A stretch of DNA of 64,000 bases from Rothia endophytica. GTDB lineage: Bacteria; Actinomycetota; Actinomycetes; Actinomycetales; Micrococcaceae. The DNA is taken from assembly GCF_928381505.1 (NCBI RefSeq), contig NZ_CAKMSJ010000004.1:1-64000 (forward strand), read 5' to 3'. The position numbers were made by a program, and so were the translations under genes. Every line of letters starts with the position of its first letter. Within the stretch, counting starts at the first letter, position 1. Positions 26,304-35,524 of the stretch are shown piece by piece. Below the pieces are notes generated by a model, which saw only the letters and a list, made by a program, of their open reading frames with translations, was not told the DNA's origin and did no database searches.

Positions 26304-27140
26304 TTAGGAGCCGGGGCGAACGGGAGTAGCCTCAGCCGTTGCCTTCTTCTGCTGGTTCACAGTGCTACCACGCTTCGGGTAGTAATCATCGCCTAGCAGG
26401 GACTTAAGATCTGACATCTCCTTTTGAACAGCCTCCAGAGTGACGATGGAACCTACCCAGCTACTCGGTGCAGGAACTTCGTCTTGGAGACTGTTGTAGA
26501 GTTCAGAAGCCTCCATGTAAACGGCTTCACGTTCAGCCGTACGGGTGGTGTCATCAGCGGGGACAACCCAAGAACGGGCGTCCTCGACAGCTTTCACCTG
26601 CTCCTCGATACTGGCAGAAATAGTGCAGTCAGTGCTCTTAGAATACAGGCCGAGACCCTCGTTGGCGGCATCCTGTTGGGCCTGAGAAATTTCGGGGTAG
26701 AACTCGTCCCTTGAGGTAGCAAAGGTAGTGGAGATCAGACCGGAACGAGCCATGTCAGCATTGATAAAAGTTTCACCGGCGTACACAGCGGCCTCAACGT
26801 AACCGGTTCCTCCGCGCTGCCCCTCATCAAAATTGAGAGTGACTTCAGCGCCTTCAGGTAGCTTCTCGGCAAGTTTGCTGGTGGATTCCTCGACCAGGCA
26901 GGTGTTAGAGAGTGCTACCCCGTGGGTTGAGGGAGCGGCCGTGTTGATGAGACGTACAGGCTTCTGCACGCCCTCTATCTGGGCTGTAAAGGTATTGCCG
27001 GTTTCTACTGAAACTACCGTGGCGCTCATGCCGTCCTGGTAGTTAATGGACGGCGAAGGGGCCTCAGGTTCGTTGCTACCAGAACCGCAGGCGGTGAGAG
27101 CGAGCAGGGCGACGGCTGCTAGGTGAGCAAAACGCTTCAC
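26304..27140 (-). CDS. Lipoprotein with degenerate SNase-like (thermonuclease) domain
   Basis: This 278-residue protein has a lipoprotein signal peptide with lipobox LTAC (Cys18), then an SNase-like OB-fold region (about residues 38-165): GMSATVVSVETGNTFTAQ, KPVRLINTAAP, ETFINADMARSGL, ANEGLGLYS. The Arg in VRLINT is kept, but the family's DTPE glutamate and the second catalytic Arg are not evident, so nuclease activity is doubtful. A helical C-terminus follows. GTG 27140 begins directly after the TAA of the NUDIX gene, with AGGAGG across the junction, so translation is coupled. Confidence 0.65.
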   Translation of the reverse strand: MKRFAHLAAVALLALTACGSGSNEPEAPSPSINYQDGMSATVVSVETGNTFTAQIEGVQKPVRLINTAAPSTHGVALSNTCLVEESTSKLAEKLPEGAEVTLNFDEGQRGGTGYVEAAVYAGETFINADMARSGLISTTFATSRDEFYPEISQAQQDAANEGLGLYSKSTDCTISASIEEQVKAVEDARSWVVPADDTTRTAEREAVYMEASELYNSLQDEVPAPSSWVGSIVTLEAVQKEMSDLKSLLGDDYYPKRGSTVNQQKKATAEATPVRPGS

Positions 27141-27968
27141 TTATTCCTCCTGATTTTGGGCGTGGTAGGCGGCCTCGCGGTACATGCCCAGCGGGCCCTG
27201 ATCGGCGAAAGCGCGTGAGTGGTCGTAACGGTAGAGACGCGGTGGGCGGTGGCGGGTGCCCTCCACGCGCTTGCCGGTATCAATAATGGACTTGGATGCC
27301 GCGATTTGACGGCGGAAGTTTGCGGGGTCAAGCGGGCGGGCAAGAATAGCCTCGTAGACCTCACGCAACTGAGCCAGGGTGAACTCTTCACCCAAGAAGG
27401 AGTGGGCGATACGTGAGTATTCCACCTTGTTCTGCAGGCGGTAGCGGGCGTACTCAATGATTTCGTTGTGGTCGAATGCGAGCACGGGTAGCTCGTCGAT
27501 GGGGAACCATTTAATGTTTGCGTGGACGCGGGTGCGGTTGACCTCGGTCTGGGGAATCGAAGCCCAGTAAATCACTGATACGACGCGCTCGTGGGTGTCT
27601 TCTTCAGCCGGGATGGGCAGGGAGCCACCCTCACGCATGACCTTGTAATCGGGGGTGCGGTGAACGTCGCCAAAAGCGTAGAGCTGCTCAAGATAGCCGG
27701 GTACCAGACCGGTGGCACGCTTGAGGGTGGAACCTGCAGCTTCTTCTAGAGAAAGGGTGGGCAAGAGGGGGCCGCCGGGTAGCGCCCACTGGCCTTTATA
27801 GGGCTCCCGCAGACGGCGTACTAGGGGTAGCCACAGGGAATGATGCTGCTGGCCCTCTTTGCGGCGCAACGCCAGAATGACCGTGGAGACAGCCAGCGAA
27901 ACGGACGCGTGGTCGGCTTCAAGGTGCTCATCGTGCGCTGTGTGAGAGGTTGAGTCAGGCAAAGTCAT
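27141..27968 (-). CDS. NUDIX protein with C-terminal winged helix (NrtR-like)
   Basis: This 275-residue protein has a NUDIX domain (about residues 25-165) with GQWALPGGPLLPTLSLEEAA, and a C-terminal winged-helix region (LGEEFTLAQLREVYEAIL, NFRRQIAASKSIIDTGKR). This layout matches NrtR regulators of NAD metabolism, which bind ADP-ribose derivatives. The NUDIX box is not the full GX5EX7REUXEEXGU pattern, consistent with a sensor rather than a hydrolase. ATG 27968 follows GGGGAG; the longer frame lacks support. It is co-transcribed with the lipoprotein gene. Confidence 0.8.
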   Translation of the reverse strand: MTLPDSTSHTAHDEHLEADHASVSLAVSTVILALRRKEGQQHHSLWLPLVRRLREPYKGQWALPGGPLLPTLSLEEAAGSTLKRATGLVPGYLEQLYAFGDVHRTPDYKVMREGGSLPIPAEEDTHERVVSVIYWASIPQTEVNRTRVHANIKWFPIDELPVLAFDHNEIIEYARYRLQNKVEYSRIAHSFLGEEFTLAQLREVYEAILARPLDPANFRRQIAASKSIIDTGKRVEGTRHRPPRLYRYDHSRAFADQGPLGMYREAAYHAQNQEE

Positions 27969-28017
27969 GGGGCTCCCCGGTGCTATAACAAAAGTTAGAG
28001 TCAGTTCATAAAAAAGG

Positions 28018-28064
28018 TGGGCACCTCCCATTGTAGTTAATTCAACTGCAAAGGGAGGTGCCCA
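28018..28064. terminator. Terminator after the monooxygenase gene
   Basis: 12-bp arms TGGGCACCTCCC/GGGAGGTGCCCA with an inner AGTT/AACT stem. It lies between the gene ending at 28094 and the NUDIX gene start. Confidence 0.75.
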
Positions 28065-28093
28065 CAGGCTATAGGGTGCGCCACTGACCGGTT

Positions 28094-28414
28094 TTAGTCG
28101 ACTTTCAGTTCGCCCATCTCGTCCCAATCGTCACCATCGATTTGGCGGGAAATAATCTTGGGGGTAGCGGTCAGCCAGGGGCGCAGGGTCTCCATGCCCT
28201 TGGCGAAGTGATCGGAGTTCACGTGCGCTTCAGCTGCGTCGTCCTCGAAAGCTTCAACGAGCACAACCTCATTGGGGTTTTCAACGCTCAGTGACCATTC
28301 GTACCACTTGTTACCGGGCTCAGCGCGGGTGGCTTCGGTGAACTCGCGGGCGGCAGCTAGAAAGCCTTCGCGGTCGCCGTCTTTAACCTGAAATTTCACA
28401 ACAATAAAAATCAT
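28094..28414 (-). CDS. Antibiotic biosynthesis monooxygenase (ABM/YgiN-like) domain protein
   Basis: This 106-residue single-domain ferredoxin-like protein has the ABM pattern: MIFIVVKFQVKDGDREGFL, ATRAEPGNKWYEWSLS, VVLVEAFEDDAAEAHVNSDH. Family members include quinol monooxygenases and other small dimeric oxygenases. ATG 28414 follows GAAGGAG. It is monocistronic. The substrate is unknown. Confidence 0.85.
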   Translation of the reverse strand: MIFIVVKFQVKDGDREGFLAAAREFTEATRAEPGNKWYEWSLSVENPNEVVLVEAFEDDAAEAHVNSDHFAKGMETLRPWLTATPKIISRQIDGDDWDEMGELKVD

Positions 28415-28546
28415 GGGGTGCTCCTTCTCGTGAGATTATCTGTCCATCTCATCCTAGGCAGGCGGTGCCCAGCGTGAACAGGGATTAAGTTATCAGCGTT
28501 AACCTAATAGATTGGTGGAAAGAGCCACCAGCAAGAAAGCGCAGTC

Positions 28547-30004
28547 ATGAACCTAGAGCACACCTACGCCAGTAGCTTCCCCGAGCTTGCCACACCAGCT
28601 GTGCCTGAGATCCCCGCTGCGACTACGGTGCTTTGGATTAATGAAGACTTAGCGGCCGAACTGGAGCTGGACGCCACCTGGCTAGCGGGTGCAGATGGCC
28701 TACGCTGGCTGACCGGTGGTGACGAAAAAACTACGGCTCTCGCTTATTCTGGCCACCAATTCGGGCACCTCTCCCCGGTGCTTGGCGATGGCCGCGCCCA
28801 TCTGATCGGTGAACTCCCCACATCCGAAAAACGGGTAGATATCCATCTCAAAGGCAGTGGGATCACCCCCTACTCTCGCCCCGGATCAGACGGTAAAGCA
28901 CCTCTCTCAGCGGTCTGGCGAGAAGCTGTAATCGGCGAGGCCCTGCACGCCCTGGGTGTACCTACTAGCCGAGCACTGGCCGTCCTAGAAACCGGCGAAA
29001 CAGTGCGTCGGCGCTCACCCCTACCCGAGCCCGCCGGCATCCTGGTGCGTGTAGCAGACAGCCACCTGCGAGTCGGCACCTTTCAGTACGCCCACATGAA
29101 TGTAGGCTCTGACCAGCGTATAGAGCTGGCTGGCTATGCTTTATCTCGCCATTACCCGCAGGTGAACCCCGGTGATAACCCGGCGCTGATCCTGCTGAGA
29201 TTAGTGGCTGAGCACCAGGCTCACCTAGTAGCCCAGTGGATGGGTCTGGGGTTTGTGCACGGCGTGCTTAATACCGACAACGTGAGCATTAGCGGCCAGG
29301 CCATCGACTTCGGCCCCTGCGCTTTTATTGACGGTTTCTCGGACGAGGCGGTCTTTAGTTCCATTGATCGGGGCGGCCGCTACGCCTACCGCAACCAGCC
29401 CGGGATCACCCAGTGGAACCTGGCACGCTTTGCCGAAAGCCTGCTAGACCTCATTGACCCTGAGCAACCCGACCGTGCCGTCCACCTGGCAACTGACCTG
29501 CTGGAACATTTTGAAGAAACCTACGAGGATGCCCGCACCAGAGTTTTTGCCGCCAAGCTAGGTATTGCGGTAGAGGGTGCTGCTGGTGCCCCTTATGAAC
29601 GGCTGGTCGCCTTTATCGACCGCACCTTAGACATGCTAGACGAGCACACCCTGGACTTCACCGGCTTCTTTAGGGCGCTGACGGATACCCCCGATCACCT
29701 AGTGGAGCTACTGCCAAACTCAGAGACGCTGAAAAGCTGGCTGGCTGACCTTGCCACCCTGCGCCAAGACACCGGCACAGCCCCGGGTCGTGCCGAGGAG
29801 CTCATGCAGGGTGCTAACCCCGTATATATTCCGCGCAATCTGCACCTAGAAGCTGCCCTGCGGGCGGTGGAAAGCGGCGACACTGCCCCGATACTGCGCC
29901 TACTGGGGGCGGTGCGTCAGCCCTTCACACGCCATTCAGGGCTAGAAGATCTAGAGACCGCGCCAGCCCGTTCCCGCTTCTTCACCAGTTTCTGCGGCAC
30001 CTAA
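28547..30004 (+). CDS. selO: Protein adenylyltransferase SelO (YdiU) family
   Basis: This 485-residue pseudokinase-fold enzyme transfers AMP to protein Ser/Thr/Tyr. Signatures seen are SGHQFGHLSPVLGDGRA, DIHLKGSGITPYSRPGSDGK, AVWREAVIGEALHALGVPT and FVHGVLNTDNVSISG with DFGPCAF. A Cys is kept at the third position from the C-terminus (FCGT), where the family often has a redox-active Cys or Sec. ATG 28547 has only a weak ribosome site. It is monocistronic and has the usual length. Confidence 0.9.
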   Translation: MNLEHTYASSFPELATPAVPEIPAATTVLWINEDLAAELELDATWLAGADGLRWLTGGDEKTTALAYSGHQFGHLSPVLGDGRAHLIGELPTSEKRVDIHLKGSGITPYSRPGSDGKAPLSAVWREAVIGEALHALGVPTSRALAVLETGETVRRRSPLPEPAGILVRVADSHLRVGTFQYAHMNVGSDQRIELAGYALSRHYPQVNPGDNPALILLRLVAEHQAHLVAQWMGLGFVHGVLNTDNVSISGQAIDFGPCAFIDGFSDEAVFSSIDRGGRYAYRNQPGITQWNLARFAESLLDLIDPEQPDRAVHLATDLLEHFEETYEDARTRVFAAKLGIAVEGAAGAPYERLVAFIDRTLDMLDEHTLDFTGFFRALTDTPDHLVELLPNSETLKSWLADLATLRQDTGTAPGRAEELMQGANPVYIPRNLHLEAALRAVESGDTAPILRLLGAVRQPFTRHSGLEDLETAPARSRFFTSFCGT

Positions 30005-30063
30005 AGCAATTACCGGGCAAGAGGTTTTGGTGTTTGGCTGGCAACCGGTGTAACGCAAATGTT

Positions 30064-30079
30064 AATTATTGAAATAATT
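30064..30079. promoter_or_regulatory. AT-rich palindrome upstream of the zinc dehydrogenase
   Basis: A perfect palindrome AATTATT-GA-AATAATT lies 85 bases before the gene at 30164. It is a candidate operator, with no matching regulator identified. Confidence 0.35.
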
Positions 30080-30163
30080 GCCCCCTGGGTGCACTGGGCT
30101 TAAAATTGTGTGTAGGGTCACAAATGAAGCCCCAAGCGCAGACACTGTTCCGAGGAGAACACC

Positions 30164-31222
30164 ATGAAAGCCCTCGTCTACCACGGCCCCGGCAAGCGCA
30201 GCTGGGAAGAGGTTCCCGCACCCCAGCTCATTGACCCCACCGACGTCATTGCCCGCGTGGACACCACCACCATCTGCGGTACCGACCTGCACATCCTCAA
30301 GGGCGACGTGCCCGAGGTTGAAGCCGGCAGAATCTTGGGTCACGAAGCAATCGGCACCATCACCGAGGTTGGCTCCGCCGTCACCGACCTCAAGGTGGGC
30401 GACCGCATCATCATTCCCGCAGTCTCAAGCTGTGGCAAGTGCTCCTACTGTAAGGCAAACCAGCAGTCCCACTGCCAGTCCAACCCCGGCGGTATCGGCT
30501 GGATTTTCGGCTACATGATCGACGGTACCCAGGCGGAGTACGTGCGCGTGCCCTTCGCTGAGACCTCCGTGCACGTTGTTCCTGATGGGTTGGATGATGA
30601 AGAAGTCCTCTTCCTGACCGACGCCCTGCCCACCGGTTTTGAAATTGGTATTCTCAACGGCAACACCAAGCCCGGCGACACCGTTGCAGTCATCGGCGCA
30701 GGCCCCGTGGGTCTGGGTGCCATTATGACCGCTAACCTCTGTGGTGCTGGTCGCGTGATTACCGTTGATATGGACGAGAACCGTATGGACAAGGCGCTCG
30801 AACTGGGTGCCACCGACAAGGTCAATGCGTCAGACCCCGACTTCCTTGAAAAGATCAAGGCTCTGTCTAACGACGGCCTGGGCGTAGATGTAGCTATCGA
30901 GGCCGTGGGTGTTCCTCAGACCTTCGATACCTGCCTGAAGATTGTTCGCCCCTACGGCACCGTTGCCAACGCCGGTGTCCACGGCAAGCCGGTCGAGCTG
31001 CCCCTGAACACCATGTGGATCTCCAATGTCAGCATCAATATGGGCCTGGTCAACTGCAACACCGTGGGCAACCTGCTGAACATGGTGAAGTCCGGACGCC
31101 TGGACGCCAAAAAGATGGCAACCCACTACTTCACCTTTGATCAGTTTGAAGAGGCCTACGACCTCTTTGCCAACGCCGCCGAACATCAGGCAGTCAAGGT
31201 GGTTATTCGCCGCGAGGCCTAG
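30164..31222 (+). CDS. Zinc-dependent alcohol dehydrogenase (medium-chain)
   Basis: This 352-residue enzyme has catalytic zinc ligands in CGTDLHILKG and LGHEAIG, structural cysteines in SSCGKCSYCKANQQSHC, and a Rossmann motif VIGAGPVGLGA. It resembles the propanol-preferring or butanediol-dehydrogenase-like group. ATG 30164 follows GAGGAG. It is monocistronic and ends before the large hairpin at 31244. Confidence 0.9.
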   Translation: MKALVYHGPGKRSWEEVPAPQLIDPTDVIARVDTTTICGTDLHILKGDVPEVEAGRILGHEAIGTITEVGSAVTDLKVGDRIIIPAVSSCGKCSYCKANQQSHCQSNPGGIGWIFGYMIDGTQAEYVRVPFAETSVHVVPDGLDDEEVLFLTDALPTGFEIGILNGNTKPGDTVAVIGAGPVGLGAIMTANLCGAGRVITVDMDENRMDKALELGATDKVNASDPDFLEKIKALSNDGLGVDVAIEAVGVPQTFDTCLKIVRPYGTVANAGVHGKPVELPLNTMWISNVSINMGLVNCNTVGNLLNMVKSGRLDAKKMATHYFTFDQFEEAYDLFANAAEHQAVKVVIRREA

Positions 31223-31243
31223 CCCCGCCGTCCTTTCATAAGA

Positions 31244-31313
31244 ACATGCGCGAGAGGTGAGGTAGCGTCGATTTTTAGGGAATTTTCGACAACAGCTCAC
31301 CTCTCGCGCATGT
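31244..31313. terminator. Long bidirectional terminator partly inside a coding end
   Basis: Perfect 18-bp arms (ACATGCGCGAGAGGTGAG) enclose an inner GTCGA/TCGAC stem. The right arm includes the last codons (RER-stop) of the permease gene ending at 31297. Confidence 0.8.
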
Positions 31314-32139
31314 GTTTAAGAGATAGGCTCACCCAGCAGAGCAGAAAACCCGCAATCATGGTCAGCACAATGACGCCGCCGGTCGGCAGGTTAAAAGCCC
31401 AAGAAAGATACAGCCCCACCACCGAGCAAACCACCCCAAACATCGGAGCGAAAGCCATCATGCGCGGCAGGGTGGAACACAGTAACCGAGCGGCAGAAGC
31501 CGGTATCACCAGCAAGGCCAGAACCAGCACGTTACCCAAAGTTTGCAGGGAAATTACCACCGAAACGGTCACCGTAACGTATAGCAGGACATCCAATGCC
31601 AGTACCGGCAGGCCGCAGGCGCGGGCACTCTCACGGTCTAGGCTCACCGCCACCAGCTCCTTATGAAAGAGCCCCAGCACCAGCAGGATGACGGCGGCAA
31701 ACCCAGCCGCCTGCGCTACGTCCGCACCAGAAATACCCACGATAGACCCAAAGAGGAAATCCTGCACCGACCCCGAATAACCCGGTGCCAGCGACACAAT
31801 GGTGATGCCCAGAGCGAAGGACCCAGCAAAGAAAATGCCGATGACCGAGTCCTCCTTGAGCTTGCGATTCTGACTAAAAACCGCAACTAAGACCGCAGTA
31901 ATAATACCTGCGACCAGGCCACCAAAAACCAGGGAGCCACCCAAGACAAAGGCCACCGCCAGGCCGGGGAAAACAGAATGTGCTACCGCGTCCCCAATAA
32001 ACACCATGCCTCGCAGCACCACATGGCAGCCCACTACCCCGGTTACCAGGGAAGCAAGTACCACCGCTGCTAGAGCACGGACTAGAAAAGTTAAATTGGG
32101 GTTGGTGAGATCGGTGAGAAAATCCAGGGGAGTAATCAT
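31297..32139 (-). CDS. Zinc ABC transporter permease (anchored-repeat type)
   Basis: This 280-residue permease of the ABC-3 (ZnuB/TroC) family has about 8 helices, with ALAAVVLASLVTGVVGCHVV and FIGDAVAHSVFPGLAVAF. In actinobacteria it is the permease of the 'anchored repeat-type ABC transporter' (TIGR03770 group; AztB-like). ATG 32139 overlaps the stop of the ATPase gene by four bases (ATGA). It is the last gene of the zinc operon. Confidence 0.9.
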   Translation of the reverse strand: MITPLDFLTDLTNPNLTFLVRALAAVVLASLVTGVVGCHVVLRGMVFIGDAVAHSVFPGLAVAFVLGGSLVFGGLVAGIITAVLVAVFSQNRKLKEDSVIGIFFAGSFALGITIVSLAPGYSGSVQDFLFGSIVGISGADVAQAAGFAAVILLVLGLFHKELVAVSLDRESARACGLPVLALDVLLYVTVTVSVVISLQTLGNVLVLALLVIPASAARLLCSTLPRMMAFAPMFGVVCSVVGLYLSWAFNLPTGGVIVLTMIAGFLLCWVSLSLKHMRER

Positions 32140-32858
32140 GAGCGCTCGTGGTGGGTGTGAAGGAATCGGTGCAGGCCCTCAAGGGTCAAGGTATCGGTAG
32201 GGGAATCGAGTGCCAGCCCGCCCCGAATACCCAGCACCCGGCTGCACTCTTCACGGGCTGCCAGCATGTCATGGGTAGACATCAGAATTGTCATGCCCTC
32301 CTTTGCCAGCTGCCGGTAAAGACGATTAAGGGACGCCTGGGTAGGGGCATCAACACCGGTGAAAGGTTCATCGAGTAGTAGCAGGGCAGGGTCTGATGCC
32401 AACGCCCGCGCCAGCAACACCCGTTGCTTCTGGCCGCCTGACAGCTCGCCGATAATGCGGTCTTTCAGATGGAGCAGCTCAGCGCGTTCTAAGGCAGTGA
32501 ACACCTGTAACCAGTCCTCACGGGTAGGGCGGCGCAACCAGCCCAGCGTTTTCGCTTTACCATTCATCACCGCCCCGGTAACGGTGATAGGGAAATCCCA
32601 TTGGAAAAGGTGCTTCTGCGGCACATACCCAATGGCTGACCGAGCCTGTCGGGGGGTAAACCCGTTGATGCTCACACAGCCGCTCTGGGCAGGAATAAGA
32701 CCCAGGATGGCGCGCAAGAGGGTAGTTTTACCCGCCCCATTAGCACCGATGAGAGCAACAAACTCCCCCCGGTGCAGCTGGAAGTTCACATCGGTCAGTA
32801 TGTCTCGGCCGGGGTAGCTGACGCAGAAATTTTTAACATCGAGGGTCACTTCACTCAC
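32136..32858 (-). CDS. Zinc ABC transporter ATPase (anchored-repeat type)
   Basis: This 240-residue ATPase has Walker A GANGAGKTTLL, signature LSGGQKQRV, Walker B LLLLDEPFTGVD and H-loop MSTHD. It would drive zinc (or manganese) uptake with the permease. The start is GTG 32858, overlapping the TGA of the previous gene. In pattern it is the ATPase of the TIGR03771 group (AztA-like). Confidence 0.92.
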   Translation of the reverse strand: MSEVTLDVKNFCVSYPGRDILTDVNFQLHRGEFVALIGANGAGKTTLLRAILGLIPAQSGCVSINGFTPRQARSAIGYVPQKHLFQWDFPITVTGAVMNGKAKTLGWLRRPTREDWLQVFTALERAELLHLKDRIIGELSGGQKQRVLLARALASDPALLLLDEPFTGVDAPTQASLNRLYRQLAKEGMTILMSTHDMLAAREECSRVLGIRGGLALDSPTDTLTLEGLHRFLHTHHERS

Positions 32859-33895
32859 TGTTTCTTCCCACGCCCCACGTGTTCAAGAGCTTCCTTTTGC
32901 GCCGTAGAACTACGGCGAACCGCTAAGAAAATGCCACCTGCCAGCACCGCTAGAACTAAACCAGCACCCACAAAGAGCAGCGGGCTTGCGCCCTGCCTAT
33001 CAGCGTTTTGAACAGCGGAATCTGAAACCTCTGCAACCGCAGACTCTGTTGCAGCAGAATCTTCTGTTGCCACGTCAGGCTTGGCAGTATCAGCCGTACC
33101 TTCGGCCCTTGCCGAGGCCCCGGCGTCCTGCCCATCAAGAGCAGGAAGCGCTGCGGCCGCTTCAAAAACCTGCTGAGCATCGGTATGGTCGCCCACCGCG
33201 AACTGTAGCCGGGCAGTATCGGCAACCGAACTGCCATCGGCAAGTTCAGCATGCACCTTCACCGTCAGAAAATAGATACCGGGGGCAGTGAAAACCCAGT
33301 TAGCGTGGGTGTGGGTGTTCGGGTCCACCCAGATGTCTTGCGGATCAGTTGAATCAGAGCTCCACAGTACCTGGGGTGCTGAAAAATTGCCGTTCTCTAG
33401 ATAAAGACTAAAGTTGCCGGGCCCCTCAACATCTTCGAGAGTGAAAGTGACACCGCGGCCCAGCCGTGAGACAACCTCAGGGTCTTGCGTGTTCCACCCC
33501 GGCCAAACCACCCCTGCCAGCTCAGTCTGCGGAATCACGTAGACCTCGCTGCCAGGATCAGCCTGCACAAAGGAATAGCGGGAATCATCGGGCACCGGCA
33601 GAAGCGCGGCATCGCTGGTAGCCAGCACCGTATCGGAAGGGTCACGCCAGACCGGTTGCGCGGCAGAATCATCGCGGAACATGAGTTCCCACCGCCCCTC
33701 TACAAAACGCGGGCCCATGTCTACGTGACCGGCTGAAATCTCATGCCGATCCGTTGAAATAAGCTCGTCCCCTGTAACGGTTTGTTCCAGGGCACGTTCT
33801 TCAGCGGTTTTAACATCCTCAGCGACGGCGGGTGCTAAAGGTGTCGCAAGGGTTAGTAACAGCGCCGCTAGAGTCATTGTTTTTTTAGGATTCAT
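32855..33895 (-). CDS. Membrane-anchored surface protein with actinobacterial anchored-repeat domain
   Basis: This 346-residue protein has a signal peptide (residues 1-25) and one anchored-repeat domain of the TIGR03769 type (about 55-235) carrying WPGWNTQDPE, GPGNFSLYLENG and the His motif HTHANWVF. A Ser/Ala/Glu-rich spacer, one transmembrane helix (about 300-325) and a basic tail follow. There is no sortase signal, so it stays in the membrane. It probably binds or hands over zinc through the HxH motifs; this is inferred from context. ATG 33895 follows GAGGAAT. Confidence 0.8.
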   Translation of the reverse strand: MNPKKTMTLAALLLTLATPLAPAVAEDVKTAEERALEQTVTGDELISTDRHEISAGHVDMGPRFVEGRWELMFRDDSAAQPVWRDPSDTVLATSDAALLPVPDDSRYSFVQADPGSEVYVIPQTELAGVVWPGWNTQDPEVVSRLGRGVTFTLEDVEGPGNFSLYLENGNFSAPQVLWSSDSTDPQDIWVDPNTHTHANWVFTAPGIYFLTVKVHAELADGSSVADTARLQFAVGDHTDAQQVFEAAAALPALDGQDAGASARAEGTADTAKPDVATEDSAATESAVAEVSDSAVQNADRQGASPLLFVGAGLVLAVLAGGIFLAVRRSSTAQKEALEHVGRGKKQ

Positions 33896-33949
33896 TGGTT
33901 TTCATTCCTCATTTAATTTCTTAAAACTCGCCCACCTAGTGACCTTTTG

Positions 33950-35524
33950 CTACTGGCCGCACTCTGCCACTGTCTGCGCATTACGTAACATCATGGCGGA
34001 GTAAGTGGGGGCCTGGGCATCCAGGGCATCGGAATACAGTTGGCAGACCTGCACCCCTGCTTCTTCACCGACCTGCTCTAGCACCGGCGTCCTGCTGAGT
34101 ATTCCATTTTCGGTATATAAAGCTGTCACACCAGCATCTTCAATGGTTCTTCGCAGACGTTCACGCTGCTGAATACTCGGCTCAACACCCGGCCCCGGTG
34201 ACACATAACCAGCTATAGTCAGCCCGTATTCACTAGCAAGGTAACGGTAACCATCATGGGTGGTAATCAGGTTGCGGGCAGTATCTGGTAACTGCCCGTA
34301 AACCTGGCGCAGCTCGGTATCGGTTCTAGCAAGCTCTGCCAGTAACGCCTCGGTATTTGCCCGGTAGTCCTTCGCCCCAGCAGGATCAGCACTGATGAGG
34401 GTATCGCGCATGAGTTGGGCAGCGGCCATCATATTGGGCGCAGAATGCCAAATGTGCGGGTCAATCTCGCCGTGGACATGCTTACCCAGCACAGCCTGCG
34501 CCAGCAGGTAAACCTGGCTGCCGGGTTTGCCCAGAAAACGGTACTGGCTACCAGCAGGGAGCTCTTGTAAGGTACGGCTGGGCACCGCTAAGACAGTGGA
34601 TTCTGGGTCATAATAAGTGGGTTCACCATCGCCATCCGTGCGGATCGAAAGCTTGCCTTCGCCGAGCTGGGCGGTAAGATCTGCGTGCCCTGCCCCTAAG
34701 ACCTGTGTGCTCTCACCTAACCGGGCAGCAAGCGGTGCGGGATCAATACCCACCGCGAAATGAACGGTGGTGGGTTTTACCCCCTGAAGCCGATCATCAC
34801 TGCTAGGGGCTGCTGATATATCAAACTCATAAAAACCCGGCTGAGTAAAAGCCCAAGACAGGTGAGTATGTGCTTGTAGTGGCAGGTCGGTGCCACCTAG
34901 ATCCCCGGTAGCCTCTGACGCGTCGTCCACCTGGTTGATTTCAGCCCCGCGTGCCGCTGAGTTAGCAACCATTTCCACAGCCCCGAAGGTGCCGGTGATA
35001 AAAGCGGATGCCTGACCCGGCCCGAGCACCCGAGAAACCTCAAAACGAACCTCCCCGCCCTGGGTGCTATCGACACCTTCAGTGCGCAAACCCAGCCAGA
35101 GTGAATCAAGCGAAGCGTCCTCAACAATGGGTATCAACTGCCCACCGTAACTCTCAATATTTTCAGCAACCGCTACTGATTGCGCACCTGCCGGTAGGTT
35201 AGCCTCAACAGTCTTCACCAGTTTCTGCCGTTCAAGCAGCAGCCCGTTGGTGAAGGCGACATCGGCATAAGCGACATCGCGAACATCACGCAGGGACGGC
35301 TCATAGGAATGTGGGTCAGCTCCCGGCGGCACCAGAGAACTCACCTGTGCCCGGCAGGCATCAGCTGCCGGGCAGGCTATAGCAGTCGCAAGGTTGGCAA
35401 GCACACCGGTGCTTGCCACGACTTGCAAGCCCTCCGGTTGTGCCGGGGTAGCGGCACAACCGGTCAGGGTAAGGGTGAGAGCTGCCACGGTAGCAGCCAG
35501 CCGGGGGCCTAGGGTCTTACGCAA
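33950..35524 (-). CDS. Zinc-binding lipoprotein receptor with inserted anchored-repeat domain
   Basis: This protein of about 524 residues is a ZnuA/TroA-type receptor (VVASTGVLANLATAI; VSSLVPPGADPHSYEPS; EIDPHIWHSAPNM; TTHDGYRYLASEYGL) split by a TIGR03769-type insert (about residues 130-345) with HTHLSWAF. This matches the TIGR03772 substrate-binding proteins. TTG 35524 is the chosen start: it gives a clean lipoprotein signal (RKTLGPRLAATVAALTLTLT, Cys after TG) and overlaps the preceding stop. GTG 35560 is the alternative. It delivers zinc to the permease. Confidence 0.85.
   Translation of the reverse strand: MRKTLGPRLAATVAALTLTLTGCAATPAQPEGLQVVASTGVLANLATAIACPAADACRAQVSSLVPPGADPHSYEPSLRDVRDVAYADVAFTNGLLLERQKLVKTVEANLPAGAQSVAVAENIESYGGQLIPIVEDASLDSLWLGLRTEGVDSTQGGEVRFEVSRVLGPGQASAFITGTFGAVEMVANSAARGAEINQVDDASEATGDLGGTDLPLQAHTHLSWAFTQPGFYEFDISAAPSSDDRLQGVKPTTVHFAVGIDPAPLAARLGESTQVLGAGHADLTAQLGEGKLSIRTDGDGEPTYYDPESTVLAVPSRTLQELPAGSQYRFLGKPGSQVYLLAQAVLGKHVHGEIDPHIWHSAPNMMAAAQLMRDTLISADPAGAKDYRANTEALLAELARTDTELRQVYGQLPDTARNLITTHDGYRYLASEYGLTIAGYVSPGPGVEPSIQQRERLRRTIEDAGVTALYTENGILSRTPVLEQVGEEAGVQVCQLYSDALDAQAPTYSAMMLRNAQTVAECGQ

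Noticed and set aside
27141..28127. Longer start of the NUDIX gene
   Set aside because: The extension of 53 codons crosses the terminator hairpin at 28018 and lacks a ribosome site. ATG 27968 follows GGGGAG.
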